DNA of 64,000 bases from Rhodoferax sp. (GCF_030646845.1 NZ_JAUSLE010000009.1:1-64000), one strand, 5' to 3'; positions 1-9,822 are shown, counted from the stretch's first letter. Numbers and translations are program-made. The notes: generated from the letters alone by a model not told the origin.

Positions 1-150
1 TACACCATCCAAAAGCTCTTGGGCCACACCCACATTGCTACCACCGGACGCTACTTGCATCTCATCAGTCCACAGTTTCGGCCACCCAAAGACATCGACC
101 CATTGGACCTGCTGGCAGGTTTGTATCCCGTCATAGATCCAGGCGGGTAG
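1..150 (+). CDS. Tyrosine recombinase/integrase, C-terminal fragment (truncated by window edge)
   Basis: Frame 1 reads YTIQKLLGHTHIATTGRYLHLISPQFRPPKDIDPLDLLAGLYPVIDPGG*; LGHxxxxTTxxYxH is the typical C-terminal motif of phage-type integrases. Confidence 0.75.
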   Translation, partial: YTIQKLLGHTHIATTGRYLHLISPQFRPPKDIDPLDLLAGLYPVIDPGG

Positions 151-177
151 TCCTGCGCTACCCGCACCCGTACTGCC

Positions 178-1372
178 ATGGCAGGCACCGTAGCCCAGGT
201 GCTGCGCAGCTTCGGTGCGCAATATCTGGCAACACACACCCTGAACACCCCCCAGGCCAAAGCCTGGCGGGGTATCGTTGCCTGTCGCACCGAAGCCCTT
301 GGTGGCGACCGACTGGAGTGCGACCAGTGTGGTCACAACCACTGGCAATACCACTCGTGCCGTAACCGGCACTGCCCGCAGTGCGGCATGCGCGCCAAAG
401 ATGCGTGGCTACAGGGGCGCCTGAGTGAAGTGCTGGACGTGCCCTATGTGCACCTGGTATTTACCTTGCCGCACTGCTTGAACGCCTTGTACGCAGCCCA
501 CCCACGCTGGGTCATCGATACCCTGTTTACCTGCACCGCCCAGACACTAACGGAGTTTGCGGCGAACCCAAAGTGGATGGGGATGACTGGTGGCAAACCC
601 GCCTTCAGTTTGGTACTACATACTTGGACGCAGGACCTGCTGGTGCACCTGCATGTTCACGGGGTGATGGCTTGCGGGGTGTTGAATCAAGACCGGATAT
701 GGGCCACACCGGCGCGCGCCAGATTACTTGTTCCCGGTGGAGGCCTTGTCCAGTGTGTTTCGGGGCAAGTTTATGCAAGCGCTTGGACAGGCGCGTCGCG
801 CCGGCCAGATTGAACGCGATCCACAAGCCTCTGGGACGCTTTGGAATGAGCGCCAACGTCAACTCTACAAACACGCATGGGTTGTTTATGCCAAGGCCCC
901 GCTGGGTGGCACCGCCCAGGTGCTGGAGTACCTGAGCCGCTACACGCACCGCACGGCGATCAGCAATGAGCGTATTCGCACCATTACATCCGACGAGGTG
1001 GCATTCAATGTTCGCGTCAACGACCAGGGTGGGAAACGCCTGGAGCGTTTGGAGGGAGAAGAGTTTGTGCGCCGTTTCCTGTTGCACATCCTGCCCACCG
1101 GTCTCAAGCGTATCCGCCACTATGGGGTGCTAGCCTCAGCCTGCAAAGGAGTCCAACTCACAGCGGCCCGCCAGTCCCTGCACATGCCACAGCCCAGTGT
1201 GCGGGCCATAGAGTGCGCCCATGACTTCATGGCACGGGTGACCAGAATCGATCTGCGCTTGTGTCCATTTTGCAAGGTGGGGCAGTTGCAAATCACGGCC
1301 GTCTCACATGGACAGGCACGACTGCCCACGCCAGAGCACACCGTAATACCCACGAACCGGGGACCACCATGA
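178..1372 (+). pseudogene. IS91-family transposase, split by a frameshift near 719-722
   Basis: ORF 178..813 has the zinc-finger region (CDQCGHNHWQYHSCRNRHCPQC) and HxH (LHVHGVMACG); ORF 728..1372 continues as DYLFPVEALSSVFRGKF...YLSRYTHRTAISN in another frame. Confidence 0.8.
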
Positions 1373-1618
1373 GGTGGCGGGTATTGGGATGGTTTGGCAT
1401 TGCAGCACGAGAGGCTGCGGGGTGCTGCTGCGCGTTGTATTGGAAAGACCACGCCAGGGCAGCGCAGATACGCATGCACTACGCCGGATTGCAAGGTGCT
1501 GCGCCGGATCGTCACGATCTTGACTGGCGGGCGTTGGTGCAAGCCGGGTCATAATTCGATTCAACACATGGGGTGAAGCTTTCAATCCCCTATAGCGACT
1601 GCCTCTGCAGGCGGTTCA

Positions 1619-1702
1619 GTCCAACATGGTTTATCAGCCGCGGGAGGCTTTTATGGTTTCTATCAGCATCGCAGCGCGGCGGATAAACGCTAATCGTTAG
1701 AC
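1619..1702 (+). repeat. Integron attC-like recombination site
   Basis: GTCCAAC (RYYYAAC, 1619-1625) and GTTAGAC (GTTRRRY, 1696-1702) flank an imperfect palindrome GTTTATCAGCCGCG (1629-1642) / CGCGGCGGATAAAC (1675-1688), 13 of 14 complementary. Confidence 0.8.
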
Positions 1703-1721
1703 CGACACCGCTGCGCGGCCC

Positions 1722-2417
1722 GTGAGTTCTCCATCCCGACTTCTGATCTTCGAGGGCATCATGGGTGCCGGCAAATCGACGGCCTCCCGCGCGTTTGGCG
1801 AACGAATTACAGCTGCGGGATTGCAGGTTGCGACCTATACCGAGGCGGCAGACCCTCACCCAGTGCGTGCCTCCGACGATCTCGCAGATTTCTTCCAGCC
1901 TTGGTTGGAAGTAGAACCGAGCGTACTTGCGTGCCGAGTCCGTGCGAAATGGGCGCGCTACGTAGACCGTCGACTGAATGATCGCGTCTTCACCGTCATG
2001 GACGGGCAGCTATTTCATGGTGATCAGACGCATCTGTTCATGATGGAGATGCGGGCGACTGATCTTAGGGCACACGTTGCGGAGTTGATGGGTGTTCTCG
2101 ACCCGTTGGGCCCGGTGGTGATCTACTTTCGTCACACTGATGTCCGGCGTGCCATCCACGCTGTCTTCGAGGCGCGGGGAGGCAAGTGGGAGTCCTACCA
2201 GCTTGATTGGAAACTTCGCTCGCCGTATGCTAAACATCGAAAGCTCGAAGGGTTGCTAGGTCTCACCACCATGTACGAGGAGTACCGAGGCCTCACCGAC
2301 TCGCTATTTGCATCGCTTAACTGCCGAAAGCTCACCATTGAAGCCGATGCTGGCGACTGGCATGGGTACTATACGAAGATCACCCAGCTTCTGGAGGAAG
2401 CGAATGTGCGCGTCTAA
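1722..2417 (+). CDS. P-loop (deoxy)nucleoside-kinase-like protein, apparent integron cassette gene
   Basis: GTG start 20 bp after a GTTAGAC core; Walker A LLIFEGIMGAGKSTASRAF; stop codon lies inside GTCTAAC (2412-2418). Confidence 0.65.
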   Translation: MSSPSRLLIFEGIMGAGKSTASRAFGERITAAGLQVATYTEAADPHPVRASDDLADFFQPWLEVEPSVLACRVRAKWARYVDRRLNDRVFTVMDGQLFHGDQTHLFMMEMRATDLRAHVAELMGVLDPLGPVVIYFRHTDVRRAIHAVFEARGGKWESYQLDWKLRSPYAKHRKLEGLLGLTTMYEEYRGLTDSLFASLNCRKLTIEADAGDWHGYYTKITQLLEEANVRV

Positions 2418-2427
2418 CATGGCATAT

Positions 2428-3891
2428 ATGGACTCCCCCACAAGTGCAAGAAACTGACCGATAGTTTGGCTGTTGGGGATGCGCCTGCAGTCGTATATCC
2501 GGCATCTAAGGTGGACTCTGTTGTGGTCCGTGCCGACATGGAATCTGCGTCACCGATGCGCCAGTCGATACGAACGGCAGGCAAGCTGCCGGAAGTGTTA
2601 TCGGCGTCAGTCGGTGTGGGGTGAACCCGGTTGGCCATGATGGTCGATCAATCTCGTCGCAACGCGTGATGGGTGTTCAAAACTTCTTCTTGGTGACGGC
2701 TGTTCTGGATGTTGGCAATCAAGCTGGCATCACAAAACTCTCCCTGCTGATCTTCTTGCCAAGCCGCACGGTTTGTTCACCAAACGGCTCCTTATCCCTG
2801 AGCGTGGCATAACAAATCCGCGCCAGCTTGTTGGCCAGCGCACACGCCGCCTTGTTGTGATTGCTTCTGGCCTGCACATCCAGCGCCCAGCGGCGCACAC
2901 CGCAGACTTCACGTCCTGCGTTGTCCGCCACCTTGGAGGCGCGCAATACGCTCCTGGCGCCGTGGGTCAACAACATGCGCAGGTAGCGGTCCCCCTTCTT
3001 GGAGATGCGCCCCAGGTAGCGGCTGTTGCCCGAGCTGTACTCCTTGGGTGTCAAGCCAAACCAGCTGGAGAAGTGGCGCGCATCCTTGAAGTGGCTCACA
3101 TCGCCCGAGGTAGCTGCCACCAGGGCGGTGGCGGTGAGCAGGCCAATGCCCGGAATCGACAGCAAGGTCGTGCAGGCCGGGCTCAACTTGGCCAGGGCTG
3201 CCAACTCACGCTCCAGTTGGGCGATCCGGCCTTCGAGCAGACGAATCTCTTCGACCAACAACTTGGCCGTGCCACGGATCAAATCGGGAATTGCGGTGCC
3301 CGGATCGGCCAGCACACGGCTGATCGCTTCAACGCCGGTACGCGCACCCATGGGGATGGCAATGCCGAACTCACGGCAAAAGCCACGCAAGGCGTTGATG
3401 CGGCTGGTGCGCGTACCCATCCAAAGGCTGCGGATGCGGTGCATGCCTTGCAGGGCCTGTTGCTCAACCGACTTGACGCGCACCGGGCGCATGTCAGAGG
3501 CCCGTGCCGCTTCCAGGAGTGCCGCCGCGTCTGCCGCATCGGTCTTGTTACGTTTGACATAGGCGCGGATGTACTGGGCCGGTAGTAGCCGCACCTCAAT
3601 GCCCAGGCCATTGAGCCAGCGGCCCCAGTGGTGCGCCGAGCCACAGGCTTCCATGATGACCAGAGACACTTCACGGTTCAAGAACCACCGTTCAAACTGA
3701 GTGCGGGTGAGGCGCTGTGTTTCAACCACACGCCAATGTTCATCGGCAACAGCGAGTTGAAACACGGACTTTGCAAGATCGACGGCAACAGTAGTAGCAT
3801 TCATGTCGGACTCCTTACGTTTTAAAGAACTGCTCCCCACGCCAATGAAGACCAGTACGCAAATATTGCGCAAAAAAACGGGGGAGTCCAT
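2428..3891 (-). mobile_element. IS110-family, IS1111-type insertion sequence
   Basis: 12-bp inverted repeat ATGGACTCCCCC (2428-2439) / GGGGGAGTCCAT (3880-3891) brackets an intact IS110 transposase; true ends may lie a few bp outside because IRs are subterminal in the IS1111 group. Confidence 0.8.
2719..3804 (-). CDS. IS110 family transposase (DEDD + Transposase_20)
   Basis: MNATTVAVDLAKSVFQLAVADE...KRNKTDAADAAALLEAAR...LLSIPGIGLLTATALVAATSGDVSHFKDARHFSSWFGLTPKEYSSG...ACALANKLARICYATL. Confidence 0.95.
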   Translation of the reverse strand: MNATTVAVDLAKSVFQLAVADEHWRVVETQRLTRTQFERWFLNREVSLVIMEACGSAHHWGRWLNGLGIEVRLLPAQYIRAYVKRNKTDAADAAALLEAARASDMRPVRVKSVEQQALQGMHRIRSLWMGTRTSRINALRGFCREFGIAIPMGARTGVEAISRVLADPGTAIPDLIRGTAKLLVEEIRLLEGRIAQLERELAALAKLSPACTTLLSIPGIGLLTATALVAATSGDVSHFKDARHFSSWFGLTPKEYSSGNSRYLGRISKKGDRYLRMLLTHGARSVLRASKVADNAGREVCGVRRWALDVQARSNHNKAACALANKLARICYATLRDKEPFGEQTVRLGKKISRESFVMPA

Positions 3892-3966
3892 CCCATCAGT
3901 CGACGCGGACGTCCTTGCGGCAGGCTGTCGTCTGCCTATAGTCCGCCGGTCACTTCTAGGTTAAAT
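3884..3966 (+). repeat. Possible residual 3' arm of an attC interrupted by the IS
   Basis: GCGGAC (3905-3910) / GTCCGC (3941-3946) stem followed by GTTAAAT (3960-3966), which fits GTTRRRY; partner R'' box GTCTAAC at 2412-2418 on the other side of the IS. Confidence 0.5.
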
Positions 3967-4429
3967 GGCCACATTCACCATGGCGAGAATTTCGCGATCC
4001 CCCATCGGCGCAACGCCGTACGAAAGAGTGATGGGCCACGCCCCTCACGTCTTGGAGCCGTGGTCAAAGCTTGAAGAAGTATTCTATTCTCGCTCTGTCC
4101 TTCCCGCCGATCTGCTGGAGCAGGTTCGCCGGACACTGGCACTTGGTCATGGCTGTGAGTACTGCATGGCCAAAGGCGGTCCGCCTGAGTCCATGCATGA
4201 GGCATTGCGCACCTCGCTAGCCGTCGGGCTGGCGCAGCTGTTCGCAGCCGACCACCGCGAAATCGATGAGACTCAACTCAACATCATGCGCGAGCACTTC
4301 TCCGAACCCGAACTCGTTGAACTCGTCGCTTTCATGGGGTTCATGTGGGCAGGCGGCACCTTCGGAAAGGTCTTCGGTATCCAGCCCATTGAATCGCCCG
4401 AAACGTCCATCCCCCGAACAGCCACCTAG
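3965..4429 (+). CDS. Carboxymuconolactone decarboxylase family / AhpD-like protein
   Basis: 154 aa with CEYC motif in GHGCEYCMAKGGPPESMHEALRTSLAVGLAQLFA; start could be a downstream ATG. Confidence 0.65.
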   Translation: MATFTMARISRSPIGATPYERVMGHAPHVLEPWSKLEEVFYSRSVLPADLLEQVRRTLALGHGCEYCMAKGGPPESMHEALRTSLAVGLAQLFAADHREIDETQLNIMREHFSEPELVELVAFMGFMWAGGTFGKVFGIQPIESPETSIPRTAT

Positions 4430-4474
4430 CCCTTCTTACGGCAGTGGCGCACCGACAGGGCGTTCTCGATCAGA

Positions 4475-5392
4475 TCAGGCAGTCCGTGCCACGTTGGCCA
4501 TCGCTTTGGTCACCTCGTTGGTGCCCTGCGCAGCGCCGCTTTGCGGCACTGTTTCCCCGGCACGATCAGTCACCTCGGCCAGACGCTCGGCCAGGCGCTC
4601 CGGGGCCTGCGCGTCGGTGCCAATCCAGGCGCCCTGTGTCATGGTGATATGGGCCGCCTCAAAGGTGCCGGCGCCCGCACACAGGATGGTGCGGGTGGGC
4701 GCGTCTTGCGAGGCCAGCACCAGCATGGCCGGCACCACGGCCTCGGGCTTGAGGGCTTCCAGAATGGCCTCGGGCATCAGGCCCTCGGTCATGCGGGTGG
4801 CGGCCGTGGGTGCCAGGCAATTGACACGAATGTCGTTTTTGGCGCCTTCAAGCGACAGGGTCTGCATCAGGCCCACCAGCGCCATCTTGGCCGCGCCATA
4901 GTTGGACTGGCCAAAGTTGCCGTACAGGCCGCTCGACGAGGTGGTCATGACAATACGGCCGTACTTCTGCTCATTCATGATGGCCCACACCGCCTTGGTG
5001 CAGTGCACGGCGCCCATCAGGTGCACGTCCACCACCAGTTCAAAGTCAGCCAGCTCCATCTTGGCAAAGCTTTTGTCACGCAGAATGCCCGCGTTGTTCA
5101 CCAGAACGTCCACACGGCCCCAGGCGTCCATCACCTGCTGCACCATGGCTTGCACCGCCGCAAAGTCGGTCACCGACGCACCGTTGGCCATCGCCTCGCC
5201 GCCGGCTGCCTTGATCTCGGCCACCACGGCCTCGGCGGCGCTCACCGAGCCACCGGAGCCGTCGCGCGCGCCGCCCAGATCGTTCACCAGCACCTTGGCG
5301 CCACGCGCCGCCAGCGCCAGGGCATGTTGACGACCCAGTCCGCCGCCGGCGCCGGTCACGATGGCCACGCGGCCTTTGAAATCAATAGTCAT
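4475..5392 (-). CDS. SDR family NAD(P)-dependent oxidoreductase (3-hydroxyacyl-CoA dehydrogenase-like)
   Basis: VAIVTGAGGGLGRQHALALAARGAKVLVNDLGG, NNAGILRD, YGAAK catalytic region. Confidence 0.9.
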   Translation of the reverse strand: MTIDFKGRVAIVTGAGGGLGRQHALALAARGAKVLVNDLGGARDGSGGSVSAAEAVVAEIKAAGGEAMANGASVTDFAAVQAMVQQVMDAWGRVDVLVNNAGILRDKSFAKMELADFELVVDVHLMGAVHCTKAVWAIMNEQKYGRIVMTTSSSGLYGNFGQSNYGAAKMALVGLMQTLSLEGAKNDIRVNCLAPTAATRMTEGLMPEAILEALKPEAVVPAMLVLASQDAPTRTILCAGAGTFEAAHITMTQGAWIGTDAQAPERLAERLAEVTDRAGETVPQSGAAQGTNEVTKAMANVARTA

Positions 5393-5504
5393 GGCTTTTT
5401 TTTCCTGATGTGAGGGAGATAAATTGAGGGCTGAGACTCTGATAGTCTCAGACGACCAACCCTGTACTTTAATTCACTGTGCAGAGCCCAACTGAAAGCC
5501 GTCC

Positions 5505-6389
5505 ATGGAACTGAATTCTGAAGTCGTCTCCGCTCCACCCCGCGCGGCCGCCACCGTGGTGATGCTGCGCGACACGGACGACGGTGTCGCGGGCATCGAA
5601 GTTTTTCTGCTCAAGCGCCACGGTCTGTCCGACGTGCTGGGCGGGGCCTATGTGTTTCCCGGCGGCAAGGTGGACCCGTCTGACGCGCAGCTGGACATGG
5701 AGGCGCACCTGGACCAGCCCCTGCATGCGCTGCACGCGGGTCTGAATGAGCCTGACATTGAGCCCCTGACTGCGGCCAGCCTGTATGTGGCGGCATTGCG
5801 GGAGGCGTTCGAGGAATCGGGCATTCTGTTTGCGCACGGTGCCTCCGCTGAGCATGCAGCGCGGGCCGCCGAGCTGCTGCGCCAAGGTCGCGGCTTTGAT
5901 GCCGTGCTGTCACAGATGGCCTTGCGCCTGCAGAGCAGCAGCGTGCTGCCCTGGTCGCGCTGGATTACCCCGAGGATGCCGTCGGTGACGAACAAGCGCT
6001 TCGACACCCGCTTCTTTGTCTCGGCGGTACCCGCGGATCAGATTGCCAGCCATGACAACCACGAGACGACTGAAAGCGTCTGGCTCAGACCCCGCGCCGC
6101 ACTGGAGCAATACTGGCAGGGTCAGATCGAGCTCGCACCGCCGCAGATCATGAGTCTGATCCAGTTGGCCGGTCACGCCAGCGTGCAAAGCGTGCTGCAG
6201 GCCGCACGCGGTCGCCTGCCCCCGGTGATTGAGCCCGAGCCGTTCGAGCATGAAGGTTCGCGCGTCATTTGCTACCCCGGCGACGAGCGCCATTCGGTCA
6301 GCGCGCGCGCGCTGCCGGGCCCGACCCGGCTGATCTACCGCAACAAACGCTTTGAGCCCATGACCGGCTTCGACGGGCTGTTTGACTGA
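5505..6389 (+). CDS. NUDIX hydrolase family protein
   Basis: AATVVMLRDTDDGVAGIEVFLLKRHG...YVFPGGKVD...ALREAFEESGILFA. Confidence 0.85.
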   Translation: MELNSEVVSAPPRAAATVVMLRDTDDGVAGIEVFLLKRHGLSDVLGGAYVFPGGKVDPSDAQLDMEAHLDQPLHALHAGLNEPDIEPLTAASLYVAALREAFEESGILFAHGASAEHAARAAELLRQGRGFDAVLSQMALRLQSSSVLPWSRWITPRMPSVTNKRFDTRFFVSAVPADQIASHDNHETTESVWLRPRAALEQYWQGQIELAPPQIMSLIQLAGHASVQSVLQAARGRLPPVIEPEPFEHEGSRVICYPGDERHSVSARALPGPTRLIYRNKRFEPMTGFDGLFD

Positions 6390-6518
6390 CAGCCGGGAAA
6401 GGCGGTCGGCGCTGCCCGGCCGGCGCGGCCGTTCACCGCCATCAGTTTCGCGCCAAGCGCATCAGGGTCTTCACTAGTCAGGGGTGACCTGTATCAACGA
6501 TATGATGGATATATTGTT

Positions 6519-6534
6519 TACCGACCGGTCGGTA
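6519..6534. promoter_or_regulatory. Perfect 16-bp palindrome TACCGACCGGTCGGTA, candidate TetR-family (PaaR-like) operator
   Basis: Located between the NUDIX gene and paaI at the head of the paa operon. Confidence 0.7.
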
Positions 6535-6590
6535 GAGTATTGGTTGTTTCAGATCAATACGCGGCTATCCAACAATCGCCAGAGAACCTG

Positions 6591-7058
6591 ATGACTGAAT
6601 CCGACATGAACCCACAACAAATTGCCGATGCCGTGGCAGTTGGCATGATGGCCAAGGACCGTGCCTCTCGCGGCCTGGGTCTGCGTGTCACCCAGATCAG
6701 CCCGGGCTCGGCCCAGATCGAGATGCTGGTACGCGATGACATGCTCAACGGTTTTGACATCTGTCACGGCGGGTTCATCACCCTGCTGGCAGACTCTGCT
6801 TTTGCGTTTGCCTGCAACTCCTACAACGAACTCACCGTGGCTTCGTCCCTGACCGTCGACTTCATCGCGCCGGTGCGCGGCGGCGATGTGCTGACGGCGC
6901 GCGCAACCGAAGTCAGCCTGAGCGGTCGCACGGGTGTCTACGACGTGGAGGTGAGCAACCAGAACGGCGTGCGTGTGGCGGTTTTCCGTGGTCGCTCCTA
7001 CCGCATGAAGGGCAAGCCGGTGGTGGCCCTGACCGATCTCCCCATTTCAGCCAGTTGA
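6591..7058 (+). CDS. paaI: Hydroxyphenylacetyl-CoA thioesterase PaaI
   Basis: Hotdog fold: NGFDICHGGFITLLADSAFAFACNSYN; first gene of the paa cluster. Confidence 0.9.
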   Translation: MTESDMNPQQIADAVAVGMMAKDRASRGLGLRVTQISPGSAQIEMLVRDDMLNGFDICHGGFITLLADSAFAFACNSYNELTVASSLTVDFIAPVRGGDVLTARATEVSLSGRTGVYDVEVSNQNGVRVAVFRGRSYRMKGKPVVALTDLPISAS

Positions 7059-7095
7059 GCCCGGACAAACCTCGGCCATAAGGATTCACCCCACC

Positions 7096-8400
7096 ATGCC
7101 AGTCAAGACTCCCGCTCCAGGTGATCTGGAACACATCGAGAAGGCCAGCCAGGACGAATTGCAGGCCCTGCAAACCGAACGGCTGAAGTGGACGCTGCAG
7201 CACGCCTATGACAACGTGCCGCATTACCGTGCCGCTTTTGATGTCAGGGGCGTGCACCCTCGCGATCTGAAAACGCTGGCGGACCTGGTCAAGTTTCCGT
7301 TCACCACCAAACAGGACCTGCGCGCCAACTACCCGTTCGGCATGCTGGCGGTACCGAGAGAGCGGGTGGCGCGCATCCACGCCTCGTCGGGCACCACCGG
7401 CAAACCCACGGTGGTGGGCTACACGCTGAAAGACATTGACAACTGGGCCAACGTGGTGGCGCGCTCCATCCGCGCCGCTGGTGGCCGTCCCGGTGACATG
7501 GTGCATGTGGCCTACGGCTACGGTCTGTTCACCGGCGGCCTGGGCGCGCATTACGGCGCCGAGCGCGCCGGCTGCACGGTGATTCCGATGTCCGGCGGGC
7601 AGACGGAAAAGCAGGTGCAATTGATCCAGGACTTCAAGCCGGACATCATCATGGTCACGCCCAGCTACATGCAGGTGGTGATTGAAGAGTTCGTGCGCCA
7701 GGGACTGGACCCCCGGGCGTCCAGTCTCAAGGTGGGCATCTTCGGTGCCGAGCCCTGGACCGAGGCACTGCGCACCGAGATCGAAGCGAATGCCGGGCTT
7801 GACGCTGTCGACATCTATGGCCTGTCCGAAGTGATGGGGCCAGGCGTGGCCAGCGAATGCATTGAAAGCAAGGACGGCCCGGTGATCTGGGAAGATCATT
7901 TTTATCCTGAAGTCATTGACCCGGACACGGGTGAAGTGCTGCCGGATGGCTCGGAAGGCGAACTGGTTTTCACCTCGCTCACCAAGGAAGCCCTGCCGGT
8001 GATCCGCTACCGCACGCGTGATCTGACGCGCCTGCTGCCGCCCACCTCCCGCAGCATGCGCCGCATGGGCAAGATTGTGGGCCGCAGCGACGACATGCTG
8101 ATCATTCGCGGCGTCAACGTCTTTCCCACGCAGATTGAAGAGATCGTGCTGAAGCACGGCCAGCTGTCCGGCCAGTATCAGCTGGTCGTGACACGGGACG
8201 ACAGCCTGGACGCGGTGGAAGTGCGCTGCGAGTTGCTGCCTTCGGCGACCATCAGCGCGGATGAAGCACGCGACTGGGTTCGGGCCCGGATCAAGGCCTT
8301 CGTAGGCATCAGCACGCAGGTTACCGTGGGATTGCCCGACAGCATCGAGCGCACGCTGGTCGGCAAGGCCAGACGCGTGATCGACCTGCGCAAGATGTAA
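7096..8400 (+). CDS. paaK: Phenylacetate-CoA ligase
   Basis: [53 protein letters not shown]. Confidence 0.95.
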   Translation: MPVKTPAPGDLEHIEKASQDELQALQTERLKWTLQHAYDNVPHYRAAFDVRGVHPRDLKTLADLVKFPFTTKQDLRANYPFGMLAVPRERVARIHASSGTTGKPTVVGYTLKDIDNWANVVARSIRAAGGRPGDMVHVAYGYGLFTGGLGAHYGAERAGCTVIPMSGGQTEKQVQLIQDFKPDIIMVTPSYMQVVIEEFVRQGLDPRASSLKVGIFGAEPWTEALRTEIEANAGLDAVDIYGLSEVMGPGVASECIESKDGPVIWEDHFYPEVIDPDTGEVLPDGSEGELVFTSLTKEALPVIRYRTRDLTRLLPPTSRSMRRMGKIVGRSDDMLIIRGVNVFPTQIEEIVLKHGQLSGQYQLVVTRDDSLDAVEVRCELLPSATISADEARDWVRARIKAFVGISTQVTVGLPDSIERTLVGKARRVIDLRKM

Positions 8401-8440
8401 CCCGCACCTCAGACAGAACCAACTTTCACAGGAGCTGCAC

Positions 8441-9463
8441 ATGTACACGCAATCCATGGACAACATGAGCCCGGAGGAAATCAGGGAACAGGCTGCAGCC
8501 AAGAAAATGCTGCGCAGCGCGGAAGACCTGCAGGCCGAGCAATCATTTGAAGCCCGCATCGACGCCGGTGACTTCATTGAAGCCAAGGACTGGATGCCCG
8601 AGCATTACCGCAAGACACTGGTACGCCAGATCAGCCAGCACGCCCACTCCGAAATTGTGGGCATGCTGCCCGAGGGCAACTGGATCAGCCGCGCACCCAC
8701 CCTCAAACGCAAGGCCATCCTGCTGGCCAAAGTGCAGGATGAAGGCGGACACGGTCTCTACCTGTATGCGGCGGCCGAGACCCTGGGCACCTCGCGTGAC
8801 CAGTTGCTTGACGCGCTGCATACCGGCCGCGCCAAATACAGCTCCATCTTCAACTACCCGACCCTGACCTGGGCCGACATGGGCGTCATCGGCTGGCTGG
8901 TAGACGGCGCCGCCATCATGAACCAGGTGCCGCTGTGCCGCTGTTCTTACGCCCCTTATGCGCGCGCCATGATTCGCATATGCCGCGAAGAGTCCTTTCA
9001 CCAGCGCCAGGGCTATGAGGCGCTGCTGACCATGATGACGCAAGGCACGCCCGCCCAGCGCGACATGGTGCAGGACGCGGTGAACCGCTGGTGGTGGCCG
9101 TCGCTGATGATGTTCGGCCCGCCTGACGCAGAATCCCCCAACACGGCGCAGTCCATGCGCTGGGGCATCAAGCGCATCAGCAACGACGACTTGCGCCAGA
9201 AGTTCGTTGACGCCACCGTGGAGCAGGCCAAGGTACTGGGCGTCACCCTGCCCGACCCGGCGCTGCGCTGGAATGAGGAACGCCAGCATTACGACGTGGG
9301 TCCCATCGACTGGGCCGAGTTCTGGCGCGTGGTGGGCGGCGACGGACCCTGCAACCGGGAGCGCCTGGCCGCGCGCGTCGACGCCTGGGAAGACGGTGCG
9401 TGGGTGCGCGAAGCAGCACTGGCCTATGCGGCGAAACATGCGCAGCAGGAACAAGCGGCCTGA
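8441..9463 (+). CDS. paaA: 1,2-phenylacetyl-CoA epoxidase subunit PaaA
   Basis: Ferritin-like [21 protein letters not shown]...[16 protein letters not shown]. Confidence 0.95.
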   Translation: MYTQSMDNMSPEEIREQAAAKKMLRSAEDLQAEQSFEARIDAGDFIEAKDWMPEHYRKTLVRQISQHAHSEIVGMLPEGNWISRAPTLKRKAILLAKVQDEGGHGLYLYAAAETLGTSRDQLLDALHTGRAKYSSIFNYPTLTWADMGVIGWLVDGAAIMNQVPLCRCSYAPYARAMIRICREESFHQRQGYEALLTMMTQGTPAQRDMVQDAVNRWWWPSLMMFGPPDAESPNTAQSMRWGIKRISNDDLRQKFVDATVEQAKVLGVTLPDPALRWNEERQHYDVGPIDWAEFWRVVGGDGPCNRERLAARVDAWEDGAWVREAALAYAAKHAQQEQAA

Positions 9464-9502
9464 CCCGCACTGCACCGCGCCAACAACTTCCAAGGAATCA
9501 AC

Positions 9503-9805
9503 ATGAGCAATACCCAAACTACCGCTGCCGAATGGCCTCTGTGGGAAGTCTTCGTTCGCAGCAAGGCGGGCCTGGACCACAAACACTGCGGCAGCCTGCA
9601 CGCCAGCGATTCCACCATGGCCGTCCAGCTGGCACGCGACGTCTACACCCGCCGGCAAGAGGGCGTCAGCATCTGGGTCGTTCGCTCCGACCAGATCGTC
9701 GCCTCCGACCCGGGCCAGAAAGGCAGCTTCTTCGATCCCATGGAAGACAAGGTGTATCGCCACCCCACGTTCTACGCGCTGCCCAAAGCCGTGGACCACA
9801 TGTGA
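9503..9805 (+). CDS. paaB: 1,2-phenylacetyl-CoA epoxidase subunit PaaB
   Basis: WPLWEVFVRSKAGLDHKHCGSLHASD...ARDVYTRRQEGVSIWVVRS. Confidence 0.95.
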   Translation: MSNTQTTAAEWPLWEVFVRSKAGLDHKHCGSLHASDSTMAVQLARDVYTRRQEGVSIWVVRSDQIVASDPGQKGSFFDPMEDKVYRHPTFYALPKAVDHM

Positions 9806-9822
9806 TGGATGGGAGTCATTCC

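Noticed and set aside
2421-2623. Open frame reading GIYGLPHKCKKLTDSLAVGDAPAVVYPASKVDSVVVRADM..., weakly like an rRNA methyltransferase tail
   Set aside because: No start codon context, lies within the IS noncoding end between the inverted repeat and transposase; better explained as noncoding RNA region.
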